From a virus, in IMG/VR virus record IMGVR_UViG_3300025132_000017, positions 1-31,956 of that record: a stretch of DNA of 31,956 bases. One strand, 5' to 3'. The notes under the pieces were generated by a model that saw nothing but the letters and a program-made list of their open reading frames with translations, did no database searches and had not been told where the DNA came from. The position numbers were made by a program, and so were the translations under genes. Numbering within the stretch: position 1 is the stretch's first letter; the number at the start of each line of letters is the position of its first letter. Below, piece after piece: positions 8,510 through 16,361 of the stretch.

Positions 8510-8948
8510 CTGAGTACCTCCATAAACCGCCCATCTTTTCAAAGCCGTATCTATCTAATAATTTATCTGCTACTAATTTTGTTGATATAGTTAAATGTAT
8601 GTGCCTACCTTTTGCCTGATTTTTAATTATATCCATAGTTTGATTAAATAAATTTAATGATCGATATTCTTTTAATATATAAATTACTTGAACTGTTAAT
8701 AGTTGCTCTTTAGACCACAAATACTCATTAAACATAAAGATTGTTATTCCAACTATTTTATTTTTATCTAAATCTTTAACTAAAATTATTTTTCCTTTTT
8801 GTAAAAACATCATCAAAGTTTGTTTCATTTTAGGTCTATTAATATGAGGATAGTCTAATGCTGGGGCCTCTTTTTCAAACTCATGTAATATTTCAAATAT
8901 CTCGTCCATGTTTTTATTAGTTGCCTCGTAAAAATGAAAACTTGTCAT
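8502..8948 (-). CDS. GNAT-like acetyltransferase in the tail module
   Basis: This 148-aa protein has the overall layout of a GCN5-related N-acetyltransferase. An N-terminal helix pair (DEIFEILHEFEKEAP) precedes central strands (IILVKDLDKNKIVGITIFMFNEY). Then come a YILKEYRSLNLFNQTMDIIKNQAK segment at the acetyl-CoA loop position and a C-terminal LLDRYGFEKMGGLWRY, the classic GNAT ending. The canonical Q/RxxGxG/A loop is degenerate here (EYRSLNLF), so activity is uncertain. It is coupled on both sides to minor tail genes and occupies the place where many siphophages encode an NlpC/P60-type tail peptidase. Its substrate is unknown. Confidence 0.7.
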   Translation of the reverse strand: MTSFHFYEATNKNMDEIFEILHEFEKEAPALDYPHINRPKMKQTLMMFLQKGKIILVKDLDKNKIVGITIFMFNEYLWSKEQLLTVQVIYILKEYRSLNLFNQTMDIIKNQAKGRHIHLTISTKLVADKLLDRYGFEKMGGLWRYSDV

Positions 8949-9514
8949 TAATCCCTACCCCATTTTATATCTCTTACTGTTAAAGCCGCAAACTCCATAC
9001 CTTTATCTCCACTAAAAAATCTTTGTTGTGAATTGTCTGTTGTTACTCTACCACTTGTTTTTTGAAAATTACCCCAATGTGAAGTTAAATTTAATACTAA
9101 GTTTGCACTGCTTGTATTATCAGTAATTCTATACTCATCAATCGTTCCAAAGAATAATAAAAAAGGGTCAGATATAAGAGCATTACTTGAGTCTAAGAAA
9201 CCTCTGTATATATAAACTTCTTTATTAATTATGTTTTCTGATAAAGCTATTGATATGTATGTTTGATCGACTCCAGAAAGTGTTAGCTGTAAACTATTCT
9301 TAGTAGGTTTATTAGTTTCATTTATTCCACTAATATTTTTTAAGTGACCATTTTTTAAATAAGTTCTTGATGAACCTGATACACTTGATGTGATATCAAA
9401 GGGTGCATTTGTTAAATAGATTGGTGTTCCAAATTCTATTTCAACTAATAATACAGGGTCAATAACCCCTGTTGCTAATTCTGTTTTTACCGAACTCGAT
9501 AATCCTCTTGCCAT
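8948..9514 (-). CDS. Minor tail protein (gpL / DUF2163-like position)
   Basis: This 188-aa protein is beta-rich throughout. It opens ARGLSSSVKTELATGVIDPVLLVEIEFG, continues LTNAPFDITSSVSG and SLQLTLSGVDQTYISIAL, and ends RFFSGDKGMEFAALTVRDIKWGRD. The opening and ending match minor tail proteins I recall from marine siphophages, where they sit between a gpM-like protein and the tail tip protein. It probably forms part of the distal tail hub. A TAATG overlap couples it to the GNAT gene. The assignment rests on order and recalled pattern. Confidence 0.72.
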   Translation of the reverse strand: MARGLSSSVKTELATGVIDPVLLVEIEFGTPIYLTNAPFDITSSVSGSSRTYLKNGHLKNISGINETNKPTKNSLQLTLSGVDQTYISIALSENIINKEVYIYRGFLDSSNALISDPFLLFFGTIDEYRITDNTSSANLVLNLTSHWGNFQKTSGRVTTDNSQQRFFSGDKGMEFAALTVRDIKWGRD

Positions 9515-10122
9515 TATAAACTCTCAATAACATCTATTTCATATTTAAATAATAAATTTCCATCTTTGTCGTTTGAGTTTGTTTGAAACTCTTGAACATC
9601 GTTAGTCATGTGAACTGTAACTGGTATTGATTTATAAGTCACAGCACTATTATCAGCTAAAGCAGTTCTAAGTGGTGGCTCTATTGTAACAGTTGCGGCG
9701 TTACTAGATGAGGTTACATCATCAATAATCATATAAACTTTATCGTGAGCAAACTTTATAAAGTCTCCAGCTTTTAATCTACCAGCACCATCGCCAGCAA
9801 AAGCATCAATAGCAATAGTTGTATCTCCAGCAGTGTGAGAACCATTTACTAATAAAGTTCCTGTTTCATTACCTTGACTGTCTAAGCTAGTTGGTAAAGT
9901 AATAGTAAAATTTTCTTTTCGACTTCTTTGTTTAACCATAAAGGCCATAATTGGTGCAAAATCTGCTCTAGTTAATAAAGGATAAGATACTGTAAAACTA
10001 AATCTTTGGCCTTGTACTTGTCGTCTAAATGTTTTGCCACTATCAGTTTCACTAAATAAAGTTTTCTGATTTGATCTTAAATTAATTGCCTGAAAGTTTG
10101 TGTTTGGTAAAGACCCACTCAT
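9514..10122 (-). CDS. Minor tail protein (distal tail, gpM-like position)
   Basis: This 202-aa protein lies directly after the tape measure gene, overlapping it by ATGA. An N-terminal half of mixed beta sequence (FRRQVQGQRFSFTVSYP, RADFAPIMAFMVKQRSRKENFTITLP) precedes a second domain (GAGRLKAGDFIKFAHDKVYMIIDDVT, TIEPPLRTAL, PVTVHMTNDVQEF). The DFIKFAHDKVY...EPPL...A portion resembles the beta-barrel of distal tail proteins. The position predicts a ring at the tail end binding tape measure and hub. No enzymatic motif is visible. Confidence 0.75.
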   Translation of the reverse strand: MSGSLPNTNFQAINLRSNQKTLFSETDSGKTFRRQVQGQRFSFTVSYPLLTRADFAPIMAFMVKQRSRKENFTITLPTSLDSQGNETGTLLVNGSHTAGDTTIAIDAFAGDGAGRLKAGDFIKFAHDKVYMIIDDVTSSSNAATVTIEPPLRTALADNSAVTYKSIPVTVHMTNDVQEFQTNSNDKDGNLLFKYEIDVIESL

Positions 10123-12026
10123 ATCAATGCCGCCTTACCTTTTTCATTAACAGCACTGTTAATCATGTTTACAATTACACCTCTACTATTAACTAATAAT
10201 TCATTAAATCCTCTTGCATCAACAGTATTAATATTAAAGTTTACTGTTACTGGTTGTCCACCACCAAGTTGATTATTTGGCACTACATTTGATGCTCTAT
10301 CAGGAACTACCATTTCTGGCCCCGCCTCCCCAACCATATACGGCTGTCCTTGATTCATTCTACCACCAAGCCTACGACCTTGATATTTTTGTGATGCTAT
10401 TGTTGCAATCTGGGCCGCACCAAGTCCACCAATAACTGCCGCTAAAGGAATACCAAACGGGCCAAGTGCTAATGCTTTTGTTATACCTCTTGCAGTATTT
10501 ACTATTGCATCTTTAATCGCTAATGCTTTGTTAATTTGAAACATTGTTTTATTGTGTTTTGCAAGTTCTCCAAGTAACTCTCTACCACTAGCATTTGTTA
10601 AATCTTTTATTTGTTCTTTTGTAAGTTTTTCTAATTCTAACTCACTAAAGTTTCTGTCTTTTATTGCTTGTAAGTTTTTATCATACAACGCTTGTTTTAT
10701 TCTTAGTTCTTCTTCGACAGATGCTTTGACCATAGCTAGTCTTTCTTTAATTCCCTCTAATCTAACTTTCATTTCTAACTCGTTTAAATCTTTTAAGTGT
10801 TTTTCAAGGATTTGTGTTTCAAGTTCTCTATCAGAACCTTTCATAATTCTTTCTTCGGTTAAAAATTTTAGTTTGTTTCTCTGATCTTCAATAAGTTCTA
10901 ATTCTCTTGCTTGTTTGTCCTCTAATAATTGTAATTCTGATTTATGAGATTCTTTTATTTTTTCTAAAAGTTTTTTATTTGCCTCAACACTTTTTTCAGT
11001 TTCTTTAACTAAATCAAATATTGGGCTATCTTTTAATTCTATTGCCTCTAATGCCTCGCCAGTTTTTTTTGTGGCATCAGCTAAATCATTCATAGCATCA
11101 ACATTGGCTTTTACCTCTTTATCTACAATTCCTAAAAATTGTAAAAATTGATCGAATTTAGTAACAACAAAAGCAACTGATTTACCTACTGTTTCAAAAG
11201 CGACATTAACAGCCATCAAAGCAAATGATGCAAGTTTACCAAGTAGTTTTATTAATGGTTCTACAAATTGTATTACAGCGGCTAAATTATTTGTAAATCT
11301 AGTAACCTCTGGCGAGACCTCTTGTCCAAAAGCATCTTTAAGATTATCTAATGCAATACCAAAGTTTGAAAATGATACTGATAAGTTATCAAGTTTTTCT
11401 TCGGTAGCACCAGCAAATGTTTCTCCTAAACCTTTTTCTAATGCTTTTAATATCTTAGCCGCACCCTCTGTTGTTTGGCCAAACTTAGATATTTCTAAAC
11501 GAGTTATTCCTAGTTGTTGTTCTAATATTTTAAATACAGGAATACCACGATCAGCTATTTGGTTAAGTTCTTCTAAACCTAGTCCACCTTGAACACCTCT
11601 ACTGAATACTCTTGTCATAGCCTCTAAGACACCAAGTTGATCGGTAGTCACAGCGGCAGTATCAGTAAATACTCTTAAAAGTTTTTCTGTTGGTTCAATA
11701 CCACTAGCTTTTAAAGTGATAAATGATCTTGCCAAATCTTGTACTGTGAATTGAGTTCTTGTTGCAAACTCAGATATAAAATCAAATGCTTTACCACCAG
11801 CCTCAGCAGAACCAGTAACAGATTTTAACGAGTCTCTTAAATCCTCAAACTCTGCTGTTACTCTTAATACTTCTCTAACAACTAATGCACCTCCAATAGC
11901 CGCCAACGCCGCTTTTAATTTACCAGCAGAACTTTTAACTTTATCTAAATTACCTTGAACATTTTTAAGGGCTTGTTTGGATTTATCCTTTGCAATTATA
12001 TCTATGTTTACTTTTTTAGTTGCCAT
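10119..12026 (-). CDS. Tail tape measure protein
   Basis: This 635-aa protein has a Lys/Asn-rich N-terminal helix (KKVNIDIIAKDKSKQALKNVQGNLDKVKSS), a conserved N-terminal tape-measure region (FATRTQFTVQDLARSFITLKASGI; ADRGIPVFKILEQQLG) and a hydrophobic segment near residues 255-285. A long charged coiled coil covers about residues 330-450. A second Gly/Ala hydrophobic stretch (LGPFGIPLAAVIGGLGAA) and the C-terminal MVGEAGPEMVVPDRAS motif, common in tape measure proteins, complete it. It sets tail length; its modest size predicts a short siphovirus tail. It starts in TAATG overlap with the frameshifted chaperone, the canonical arrangement. Confidence 0.93.
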   Translation of the reverse strand: MATKKVNIDIIAKDKSKQALKNVQGNLDKVKSSAGKLKAALAAIGGALVVREVLRVTAEFEDLRDSLKSVTGSAEAGGKAFDFISEFATRTQFTVQDLARSFITLKASGIEPTEKLLRVFTDTAAVTTDQLGVLEAMTRVFSRGVQGGLGLEELNQIADRGIPVFKILEQQLGITRLEISKFGQTTEGAAKILKALEKGLGETFAGATEEKLDNLSVSFSNFGIALDNLKDAFGQEVSPEVTRFTNNLAAVIQFVEPLIKLLGKLASFALMAVNVAFETVGKSVAFVVTKFDQFLQFLGIVDKEVKANVDAMNDLADATKKTGEALEAIELKDSPIFDLVKETEKSVEANKKLLEKIKESHKSELQLLEDKQARELELIEDQRNKLKFLTEERIMKGSDRELETQILEKHLKDLNELEMKVRLEGIKERLAMVKASVEEELRIKQALYDKNLQAIKDRNFSELELEKLTKEQIKDLTNASGRELLGELAKHNKTMFQINKALAIKDAIVNTARGITKALALGPFGIPLAAVIGGLGAAQIATIASQKYQGRRLGGRMNQGQPYMVGEAGPEMVVPDRASNVVPNNQLGGGQPVTVNFNINTVDARGFNELLVNSRGVIVNMINSAVNEKGKAALI

Positions 12027-12543
12027 TATTTAATTCTTACATTTTGTTTTTTTTGTTCGTTTTCTATTTCTTCTCTTTGTTGTTCAAAATATGCAATCCA
12101 CATATTAAACTCAAAGCAACTCATTTGCAATATTTCAGGGATAGTTTTATGTAATCTTTCTGCAAGAGCGATTACGTTATAGACTTCAGGATTTTTTAGT
12201 TTTTTTTTGCGTCCTCGTAGTCAGAACCTAAAATTTGATTAGAAACTCTGGCGATGACATCTGTATCTGCTTTTGTTTTAAAACTAAGTATGTGAGTAGC
12301 ATTAAACATTTTGTTATGGTCTTTATCTAATGCTTTTTCAATTATGACATCAATAAGAATATTAAGGTCTCCACTATTAGCACCCTTAAATAATTTGGAT
12401 TTCTCCGCCATATTAAATGGTTTTGCGTAAATAGCTTTATCGCCTACAAGTCCCCACTCAGGTACTTCTATAACTCTTATTTCTGTTTCTTCAAAGTGAC
12501 TACGAATTCCGTCAAAATAATCAGGTTTATTATCGTCTGGCAT
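12026..12543 (-). CDS. Tail assembly chaperone, -1 frameshift fusion (gpGT-like)
   Basis: The upstream frame ends ...DYEDAKKN-stop at 12196-12198. On the coding strand the end of that frame reads GC, nine A (12208-12200), CTAA. A -1 slip there avoids the stop and opens a frame continuing K-L-K-N-P-E-V-Y to a TAA at 12026-12028, which overlaps the tape measure start (TAATG). The extension contains RLHKTIPEILQMSCFEFNMW then IAYFEQQREEIE, typical of the T part of lambda-like G/GT chaperones. The fusion would be 172 aa, 114 in frame 0 and 58 after the slip. The ratio of G to GT proteins controls tape measure chaperoning. The extension has no good start of its own, which supports frameshifting. 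Confidence 0.85.
12196..12543 (-). CDS. Tail assembly chaperone, unshifted form (gpG-like)
   Basis: This 115-aa acidic protein (MPDDNKPDYFDGIRSHFEETE) lies between the tail tube gene and the tape measure gene, the invariant position of the first chaperone. The core EWGLVGDKAIYAKPFNMAEKSKLF and a VIEKALDKDHNKMFN region are soluble and helical. It ends just after the A-tract used for frameshifting, so most ribosomes should make this short form. Together with the frameshifted form it probably coats the tape measure during tail assembly. Confidence 0.85.
   Translation of the reverse strand: MPDDNKPDYFDGIRSHFEETEIRVIEVPEWGLVGDKAIYAKPFNMAEKSKLFKGANSGDLNILIDVIIEKALDKDHNKMFNATHILSFKTKADTDVIARVSNQILGSDYEDAKKN
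12199..12210 (-). promoter_or_regulatory. Programmed -1 frameshift slippery site (A9)
   Basis: The coding strand reads GC, nine consecutive A, then C. Frame 0 reads GCA AAA AAA AAC TAA, and the slip gives AAA AAA A followed by AA CTA AAA AAT. Both P- and A-site tRNAs (Lys/Lys) can re-pair after a -1 slip. It sits six bases before the frame-0 stop and between G- and GT-type coding segments. Confidence 0.85.
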
Positions 12544-12551
12544 AAATTATA

Positions 12552-12938
12552 TTATACTGTGCCGATAGTTAGACCGCCGTTACCTTGTATAGATACTGTT
12601 CTTGTAGTTACTCCATCAAGAGTTACACCAACTGACATTCCTGTAACAATTCCTGTTCCTGACAATTTTTGTTCGCCTGAACTTGAACCCTCTGGCATAA
12701 ATTCAAAACTCAAACTAGAGCCTTGTAATAATGTACCCTGAGCAGTATCGTCATCGTCAAAATTCATATCAATAGACGCTGTAAATGTACCTCTACCAAC
12801 TACATAAGATTTCATAGAATTACCTAAAGCAGTGTCCTCTACGATATCGTGTGTTGTATCAACAGTAAATCCAGTTGCTTTACCAATGCTTGTTCCACCA
12901 ACATGAACTACTGCATCTTTTCCATGATGAGTTGCCAT
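12552..12938 (-). CDS. Major tail tube protein
   Basis: This 128-aa protein (MATHHGKDAVVHVGGTSIGK) has the beta-rich pattern GFTVDTTHDIVEDTALGNSMKSYVVGRGTFTASIDMNFD, followed by FEFMPEG, LSGTGIVTGMSVGVTLDGVTT and the ending SIQGNGGLTIGTV. This order matches small siphovirus tail tube proteins as I remember them from marine phages. It lies directly upstream of the tail chaperones. It should polymerise into the tail tube around the tape measure. A good SD (AAAGGAG) precedes the ATG, consistent with high expression. Confidence 0.88.
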   Translation of the reverse strand: MATHHGKDAVVHVGGTSIGKATGFTVDTTHDIVEDTALGNSMKSYVVGRGTFTASIDMNFDDDDTAQGTLLQGSSLSFEFMPEGSSSGEQKLSGTGIVTGMSVGVTLDGVTTRTVSIQGNGGLTIGTV

Positions 12939-12944
12939 AATTTA

Positions 12945-13115
12945 TTACTCCTTTTCTTTCTTTAACTCTTTTATAACTTTTTGAGTTTCTTTTTCAACAG
13001 ATATTTTTTTATTTTTCTCTCCAACAGTAAAACCTTTTTTCTCGTAATACTCTCGAAAATCAGGCGAGACTTTTATTGTCATGTCTCCCTTAGTCATTGT
13101 TATGTCCATAGCCAT
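12945..13115 (-). CDS. Small charged protein in the tail module
   Basis: This 56-aa protein begins MAMDITMTKGDMTIKVSPDF and continues REYYEKKGFTVGEKNK, ending in a Lys/Glu-rich helix (KETQKVIKELKKEKE). The start overlaps the preceding tail gene's stop as TAATG (13113-13117), and the tail tube gene follows within 10 bases. The tight coupling on both sides and the SD for the next gene inside its 3' end (AAAGGAG) support it being real. It is probably a small tail assembly or connector factor; no family is recognised. Confidence 0.7.
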   Translation of the reverse strand: MAMDITMTKGDMTIKVSPDFREYYEKKGFTVGEKNKKISVEKETQKVIKELKKEKE

Positions 13116-13558
13116 TATGCAGTCCCCCTTGTAAATTCATACATTACACGCACTGTTATTCTAACTCCACCATAAGGATAAATAGTACCCTCGTCTGATG
13201 ATGCCTCAACAATTTGTGTGTCTAACGCATTTCCATTTCTTGTTATATCATTATCAAGTGTTTCTTCAACTACTTCAATAATTTGATTTCTAACTGTATC
13301 TATATTTGCAGTTGTGCCTTTTCCAAATGCAACTACAAGAAAATCTATTGTTCCCATATATGTACCAGCACCAGTAGCACCCATAGACGCTGGTTCTCTT
13401 GTTTCGTCCCCTGACTGAATAAATGCGGCTGGAAATTGTGCATCAGATAATTCTTCAACCTCAAATGGTTCTCTAGTTAATTTTTTAAACTCAATAGGGC
13501 TAGTAACAGCATCAAGTTTTGTAATTATATCGTTTGCTATATCTTCTCTTTTGCTCAT
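13115..13558 (-). CDS. Tail terminator / tail completion protein
   Basis: This 147-aa protein begins with a helical segment (REDIANDIITKLDAVTSP) followed by mixed alpha/beta sequence (FPAAFIQSGDETREP, GTYMGTIDFLVVAFGKGT, IIEVVEETLDNDITRNG). It ends in a strand (YGGVRITVRVMYEFTRG). This layout and the position between the gpG/gp10-like gene and the tail tube gene match tail terminator proteins of the lambda gpU / DUF3168 type, which cap the tail tube and join it to the head. ATGA overlap couples it upstream. Confidence 0.75.
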   Translation of the reverse strand: MSKREDIANDIITKLDAVTSPIEFKKLTREPFEVEELSDAQFPAAFIQSGDETREPASMGATGAGTYMGTIDFLVVAFGKGTTANIDTVRNQIIEVVEETLDNDITRNGNALDTQIVEASSDEGTIYPYGGVRITVRVMYEFTRGTA

Positions 13559-14025
13559 ATTCCTAATTGTTTAAAATAAAATTGTGTAAATTCATTAATT
13601 ATTTTTGGTTCTTCTTTATTGCCAATAGCAAAAAATGGTCTTTTTACTTTTCTTTTACCTACACCAAAGCTATCGTGAAAACTAGCTATCTTTTCTCTTT
13701 CTTTATTAGCAAACATTAATGTATTTTTAAAACCTCTTTTTCTAAAATCTAACGATCTAAACATCTTACCAGTATCAGTTAAATCTACAAACCCTGTTTG
13801 TCTGCCTCTGTTTTTTCTGTCCTTTTTAGTTGATTGTGCATAAGGCAACATTTTACCACCATCAGGTAATCTACCTTTTTGTGTTCTTTTAGTTATCATT
13901 AAGATTGCCATATTAGAAACTCTGTTAAGAGAAGTTTGTATTGCTTTTCTTTGTTTTCTACTGATTCGTTTTAAAAGTTTTTTTACCTCAATGTCATTGA
14001 CATTAATTTTAATGTCAGCGACCAT
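13555..14025 (-). CDS. Head-tail joining / tail completion protein (HK97 gp10-like)
   Basis: This 156-aa basic protein contains KLLKRISRKQRKAIQTSLNRV, then MAILMITKRTQKGRLPDGGKM and FVDLTDTGKMFRSLDFRKRG, and near the end SFGVGKRKVKRPFFAIGNKEEP. The order 'T-G-x-M-x-x-S' followed by 'RPF' and an aromatic end is typical of phage virion morphogenesis proteins of the HK97 gp10 / gpZ class. These sit at the head-tail junction or guide joining. The TAATG overlap with its upstream gene supports it being part of the connector set. Confidence 0.78.
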   Translation of the reverse strand: MVADIKINVNDIEVKKLLKRISRKQRKAIQTSLNRVSNMAILMITKRTQKGRLPDGGKMLPYAQSTKKDRKNRGRQTGFVDLTDTGKMFRSLDFRKRGFKNTLMFANKEREKIASFHDSFGVGKRKVKRPFFAIGNKEEPKIINEFTQFYFKQLGI

Positions 14026-14501
14026 TACCTAACTAATCGTAATTGGTGTAACGACTCTTTTTCGCTATCAGATACAGTACCCCCGCCGTCCTCATCATAT
14101 TCTACCCCGTCCCGCAAAATTGCTTGGAACTCTTCTTCGTATCTGTCCCTGTAAAAATCTATTTGTACTTGAAATGTATCTTTACCCTCGCCTGTGTCTG
14201 GGTCTCTCCATTTAGTAAGAATTGGATATATATATTTCCATAGTGCTAGATAAACAACAGATTGAGTCCATTGTGAGTTAGTGAGTTTACTGTTGGTCAT
14301 TTCAACAGATGTAACTTTTGTTATGTCTTTGTATCTTACTTGGTGTCTGTATCTTTCCCACCATTCCTCTCGTATTCTACGAAGAACATCATTTTCGGCA
14401 AATTGTAATTGATCTCCAAAGTCTGAAATACCAAACCCTAATATGTCAGGCTGTATCTTTTGCAAATTAGTATTTGCAACTGCAAACTCTGAGGTTGCCA
14501 T
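14025..14501 (-). CDS. Head-tail connector / head completion protein
   Basis: This 158-aa acidic protein contains an aromatic-rich helix (NDVLRRIREEWWERYRHQVRYKDIT). It continues TQSVVYLALWKYIYPILTKWRDPDTGEGKDTFQVQIDFYRDRYEEEFQAILRDGVEYD. The helical bundle pattern and position, second gene after the capsid gene and before the gp10-like gene, fit a gp6/gp15-type head completion adaptor. It should bind the portal and close the head after packaging. This is assigned by order and overall pattern; no catalytic motif is seen. Confidence 0.72.
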   Translation of the reverse strand: MATSEFAVANTNLQKIQPDILGFGISDFGDQLQFAENDVLRRIREEWWERYRHQVRYKDITKVTSVEMTNSKLTNSQWTQSVVYLALWKYIYPILTKWRDPDTGEGKDTFQVQIDFYRDRYEEEFQAILRDGVEYDEDGGGTVSDSEKESLHQLRLVR

Positions 14502-14713
14502 TATTTTTTACTTTTCTTTTTTTTCGTAACTTTCTTAATAACTTTTTTAACCGCTTTAACTGGTGTTTCAGTCTTAGCTTTTACAGCTTTGCCATCATGT
14601 AAACTCCAACCACGCTGTGTCCAAATGCTCACATTGTTTTCGTAATCTACTTTTTTTCTTTCAATGACAGAGCCGTTTTTATTATTAATAAGTTTTACAG
14701 TTTCAATAGTCAT
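14501..14713 (-). CDS. Small Lys-rich protein downstream of the capsid gene
   Basis: This 70-aa protein has a short folded N-terminal part (TIETVKLINNKNGSVIERKKVDYENNVSIWTQRGWSL). The last 30 residues are a Lys-rich tail (KAVKKVIKKVTKKKKSKK) that could bind DNA or the capsid interior. It is separated from the capsid gene by a hairpin and coupled to the connector gene by TAATG. I recall similar 'ER..DY..N...W..RG' proteins after capsid genes in marine phages, without assigned function. A head-associated role is an inference. Confidence 0.65.
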   Translation of the reverse strand: MTIETVKLINNKNGSVIERKKVDYENNVSIWTQRGWSLHDGKAVKAKTETPVKAVKKVIKKVTKKKKSKK

Positions 14714-14730
14714 AATTTTTTATATCAGAT

Positions 14731-14753
14731 AAGGGGTGGGTGTACCACCCCTT
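14731..14753 (-). terminator. Strong hairpin after the major capsid gene
   Basis: AAGGGGTGG and CCACCCCTT form a perfect 9-bp stem with a 5-base loop in an otherwise AT-rich background, just 14 bases past the capsid stop codon. In the transcribed (leftward) direction no U-run follows immediately, so it looks like a weak or partial terminator, or a hairpin stabilising the upstream capsid mRNA. In either case capsid would be made in excess over downstream connector genes. Confidence 0.6.
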
Positions 14754-14767
14754 AATTGTTTTGTTTA

Positions 14768-15607
14768 TTAAGCCGCTAAAGTGTCAGCAGTTATTTTAAC
14801 TCCATAAGAATCATGAAGTTCGCCAACGCCAAACACCGCCGTAGCTACGATCTCATCTGCTCTTAAACTTGCGTCACGCTGAGACTCAATTTTCAAGTCT
14901 TGCATCATCGCTAAGCCTAAAGCGTCTTGTGAGAACACGCCACCGACAGAGTCATCTGAACCATCTACTGCTATGTTTGAACTTTCAAAGATTTGTATTC
15001 CAGCAACATTGCCGACAAATCCAGTTCTCATAGCCTCATTAGATAGGTCTGTGTCTCTACCAACAAAAGTATTAGTCAAAGATTTTTTGACATTAAAAAT
15101 TTGTTTAGGGTGGAACACGCCGTAGTATGGGCCGGGTGCTTTATTAGTTTTTAGTTCAGCCGCACATTCAAATAAATCTTGAACTGTGATTTCAGCACCA
15201 GCACCGGGGCCTTTTTCTGTTGAGAACCCTGAAAACAAAGCCGCTAAATCAGTATCAATTTTAGTAGCAACTGCCTCGCCAAATAATCTGCCGATGTCAG
15301 CCGCAACATTTCTTGATGCTGAGTTTCTTGCTAAGTCTGTTAGTGTTGTCATAATACCAATCTCTGATGCTGTAATAGTAACAGATACTGGATTGACTGC
15401 CGTGTTAGAAAGATCAGTTGCCTCATTTACTGCCGCCGCCGCAACATTTGCATAAATCGGTACTTCTACTGATTTACCACCGCCAGCGATAGTATAGTTT
15501 CTGACAAGACCTCTCATAATGCTTTGCTCTTGTGCTACAAACAAAGCCTCTGCAACGATTTCAGTATATAGTTCTGATATCGTGCTACTTGTCGTTTCAT
15601 TAGCCAT
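14768..15607 (-). CDS. Major capsid protein (HK97 fold)
   Basis: This 279-aa protein directly follows the scaffold gene. N-terminal helix TISELYTEIVAEALFVAQEQSIMRGLVRNY leads into GGKSVEVPIYANVAAAAVNEATDLS and VTITASEIGIMTTLTDLARN. A spine-helix region (LFGEAVATKIDTDLAALFSG) and A-domain features (FHPKQIFNVKKSLTN, NVAGIQIFESSNIAV, KIESQRDASLRADEIVATAVFGVGEL) follow. These match small HK97-fold capsid proteins of siphophages. No protease is encoded and the N-terminus looks mature, so the separate scaffold protein rather than a cleaved delta domain probably guides assembly. A good SD (AAAGGAG) and a downstream hairpin fit high expression. Confidence 0.9.
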   Translation of the reverse strand: MANETTSSTISELYTEIVAEALFVAQEQSIMRGLVRNYTIAGGGKSVEVPIYANVAAAAVNEATDLSNTAVNPVSVTITASEIGIMTTLTDLARNSASRNVAADIGRLFGEAVATKIDTDLAALFSGFSTEKGPGAGAEITVQDLFECAAELKTNKAPGPYYGVFHPKQIFNVKKSLTNTFVGRDTDLSNEAMRTGFVGNVAGIQIFESSNIAVDGSDDSVGGVFSQDALGLAMMQDLKIESQRDASLRADEIVATAVFGVGELHDSYGVKITADTLAA

Positions 15608-15625
15608 TTTTAACTCCTTTAATGG

Positions 15626-16351
15626 TTATTTATTGTTAAGAACAATCTTTGTGGGTTGAGAATCTCTTTGCTTTCTGTACTCAGCATATCTTTTCTTATC
15701 CGCTGGATTGTTCATATTTAAATCACTCAGATTGAAAGGTTTACTGAGTTCTGACCTATCCACATTCGACACTGAGCCACTACCACTAGGGGTAGCAACG
15801 ACAAAGTGCGGGTTCTGTGTTAAAAACTCTTGAACATACTCGTCAGTTGTTAAAAGTTCCCCCTTGTTGTTATATCTAGCTATACCATTTTTATCTAGAA
15901 TTTCAACACTACCCGAATCATTTAATTTTATATTTTTATTAAGTAACTCGACAACTTGATCTGGGTTTACTGCTCTATTCTTTGATGCAGATGACAGTAA
16001 AGATTTATTTACTTTAATATCTCTTAACTCTGTTTCTAAACCACTAAGTTTTTTTCCATACTCATCAGATTTTTCTTTAAGTATTTTTTCAAACTCTCCC
16101 TTTTGAATTTGTTTTTGTTGCTCTGCCTCTTTAGTTGCTTTGACTGCATTAACGGCTGTATCTAAATCCTCAACATCTAATTTTTTATAAATTGATGCTC
16201 TTTCTTTTGCCAATCTTTGTTTGACAATATTATTTACGTCGTCCTCTGTAAATTTAGTCTCAGGTGCTTTTGCAACTTCTTGATTTGTCTGCTCTTCTTT
16301 TGTTTCTTGATTTTCAGTAGTTTGTTCTACTTTTGGTTGTTCTTCGGCCAT
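15626..16351 (-). CDS. Capsid scaffold protein
   Basis: This 241-aa, strongly charged protein has an acidic, low-complexity N-terminus (AEEQPKVEQTTENQETKEEQ) and FTEDDVNNIVKQRLAKERASIYKK, a widespread opening of phage scaffold proteins. A long coiled coil (KEAEQQKQIQKGEFEKILKE; LSGLETELRDIKVN) and the typical C-terminal part with NPDQVVELLNKNIKLND and a basic end (KKRYAEYRKQRD) follow. The C-terminal basic segment usually contacts the capsid protein. It is placed between the minor head and capsid genes, the standard order, and should be absent from mature virions. Confidence 0.87.
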   Translation of the reverse strand: MAEEQPKVEQTTENQETKEEQTNQEVAKAPETKFTEDDVNNIVKQRLAKERASIYKKLDVEDLDTAVNAVKATKEAEQQKQIQKGEFEKILKEKSDEYGKKLSGLETELRDIKVNKSLLSSASKNRAVNPDQVVELLNKNIKLNDSGSVEILDKNGIARYNNKGELLTTDEYVQEFLTQNPHFVVATPSGSGSVSNVDRSELSKPFNLSDLNMNNPADKKRYAEYRKQRDSQPTKIVLNNK

Positions 16352-16361
16352 TTATATCTCC

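Noticed and set aside
10552-10884. 110-codon rightward frame opposite the tape measure gene
   Set aside because: Phe/Ser/Leu-rich translation is the usual antisense image of a Glu/Lys coiled coil.
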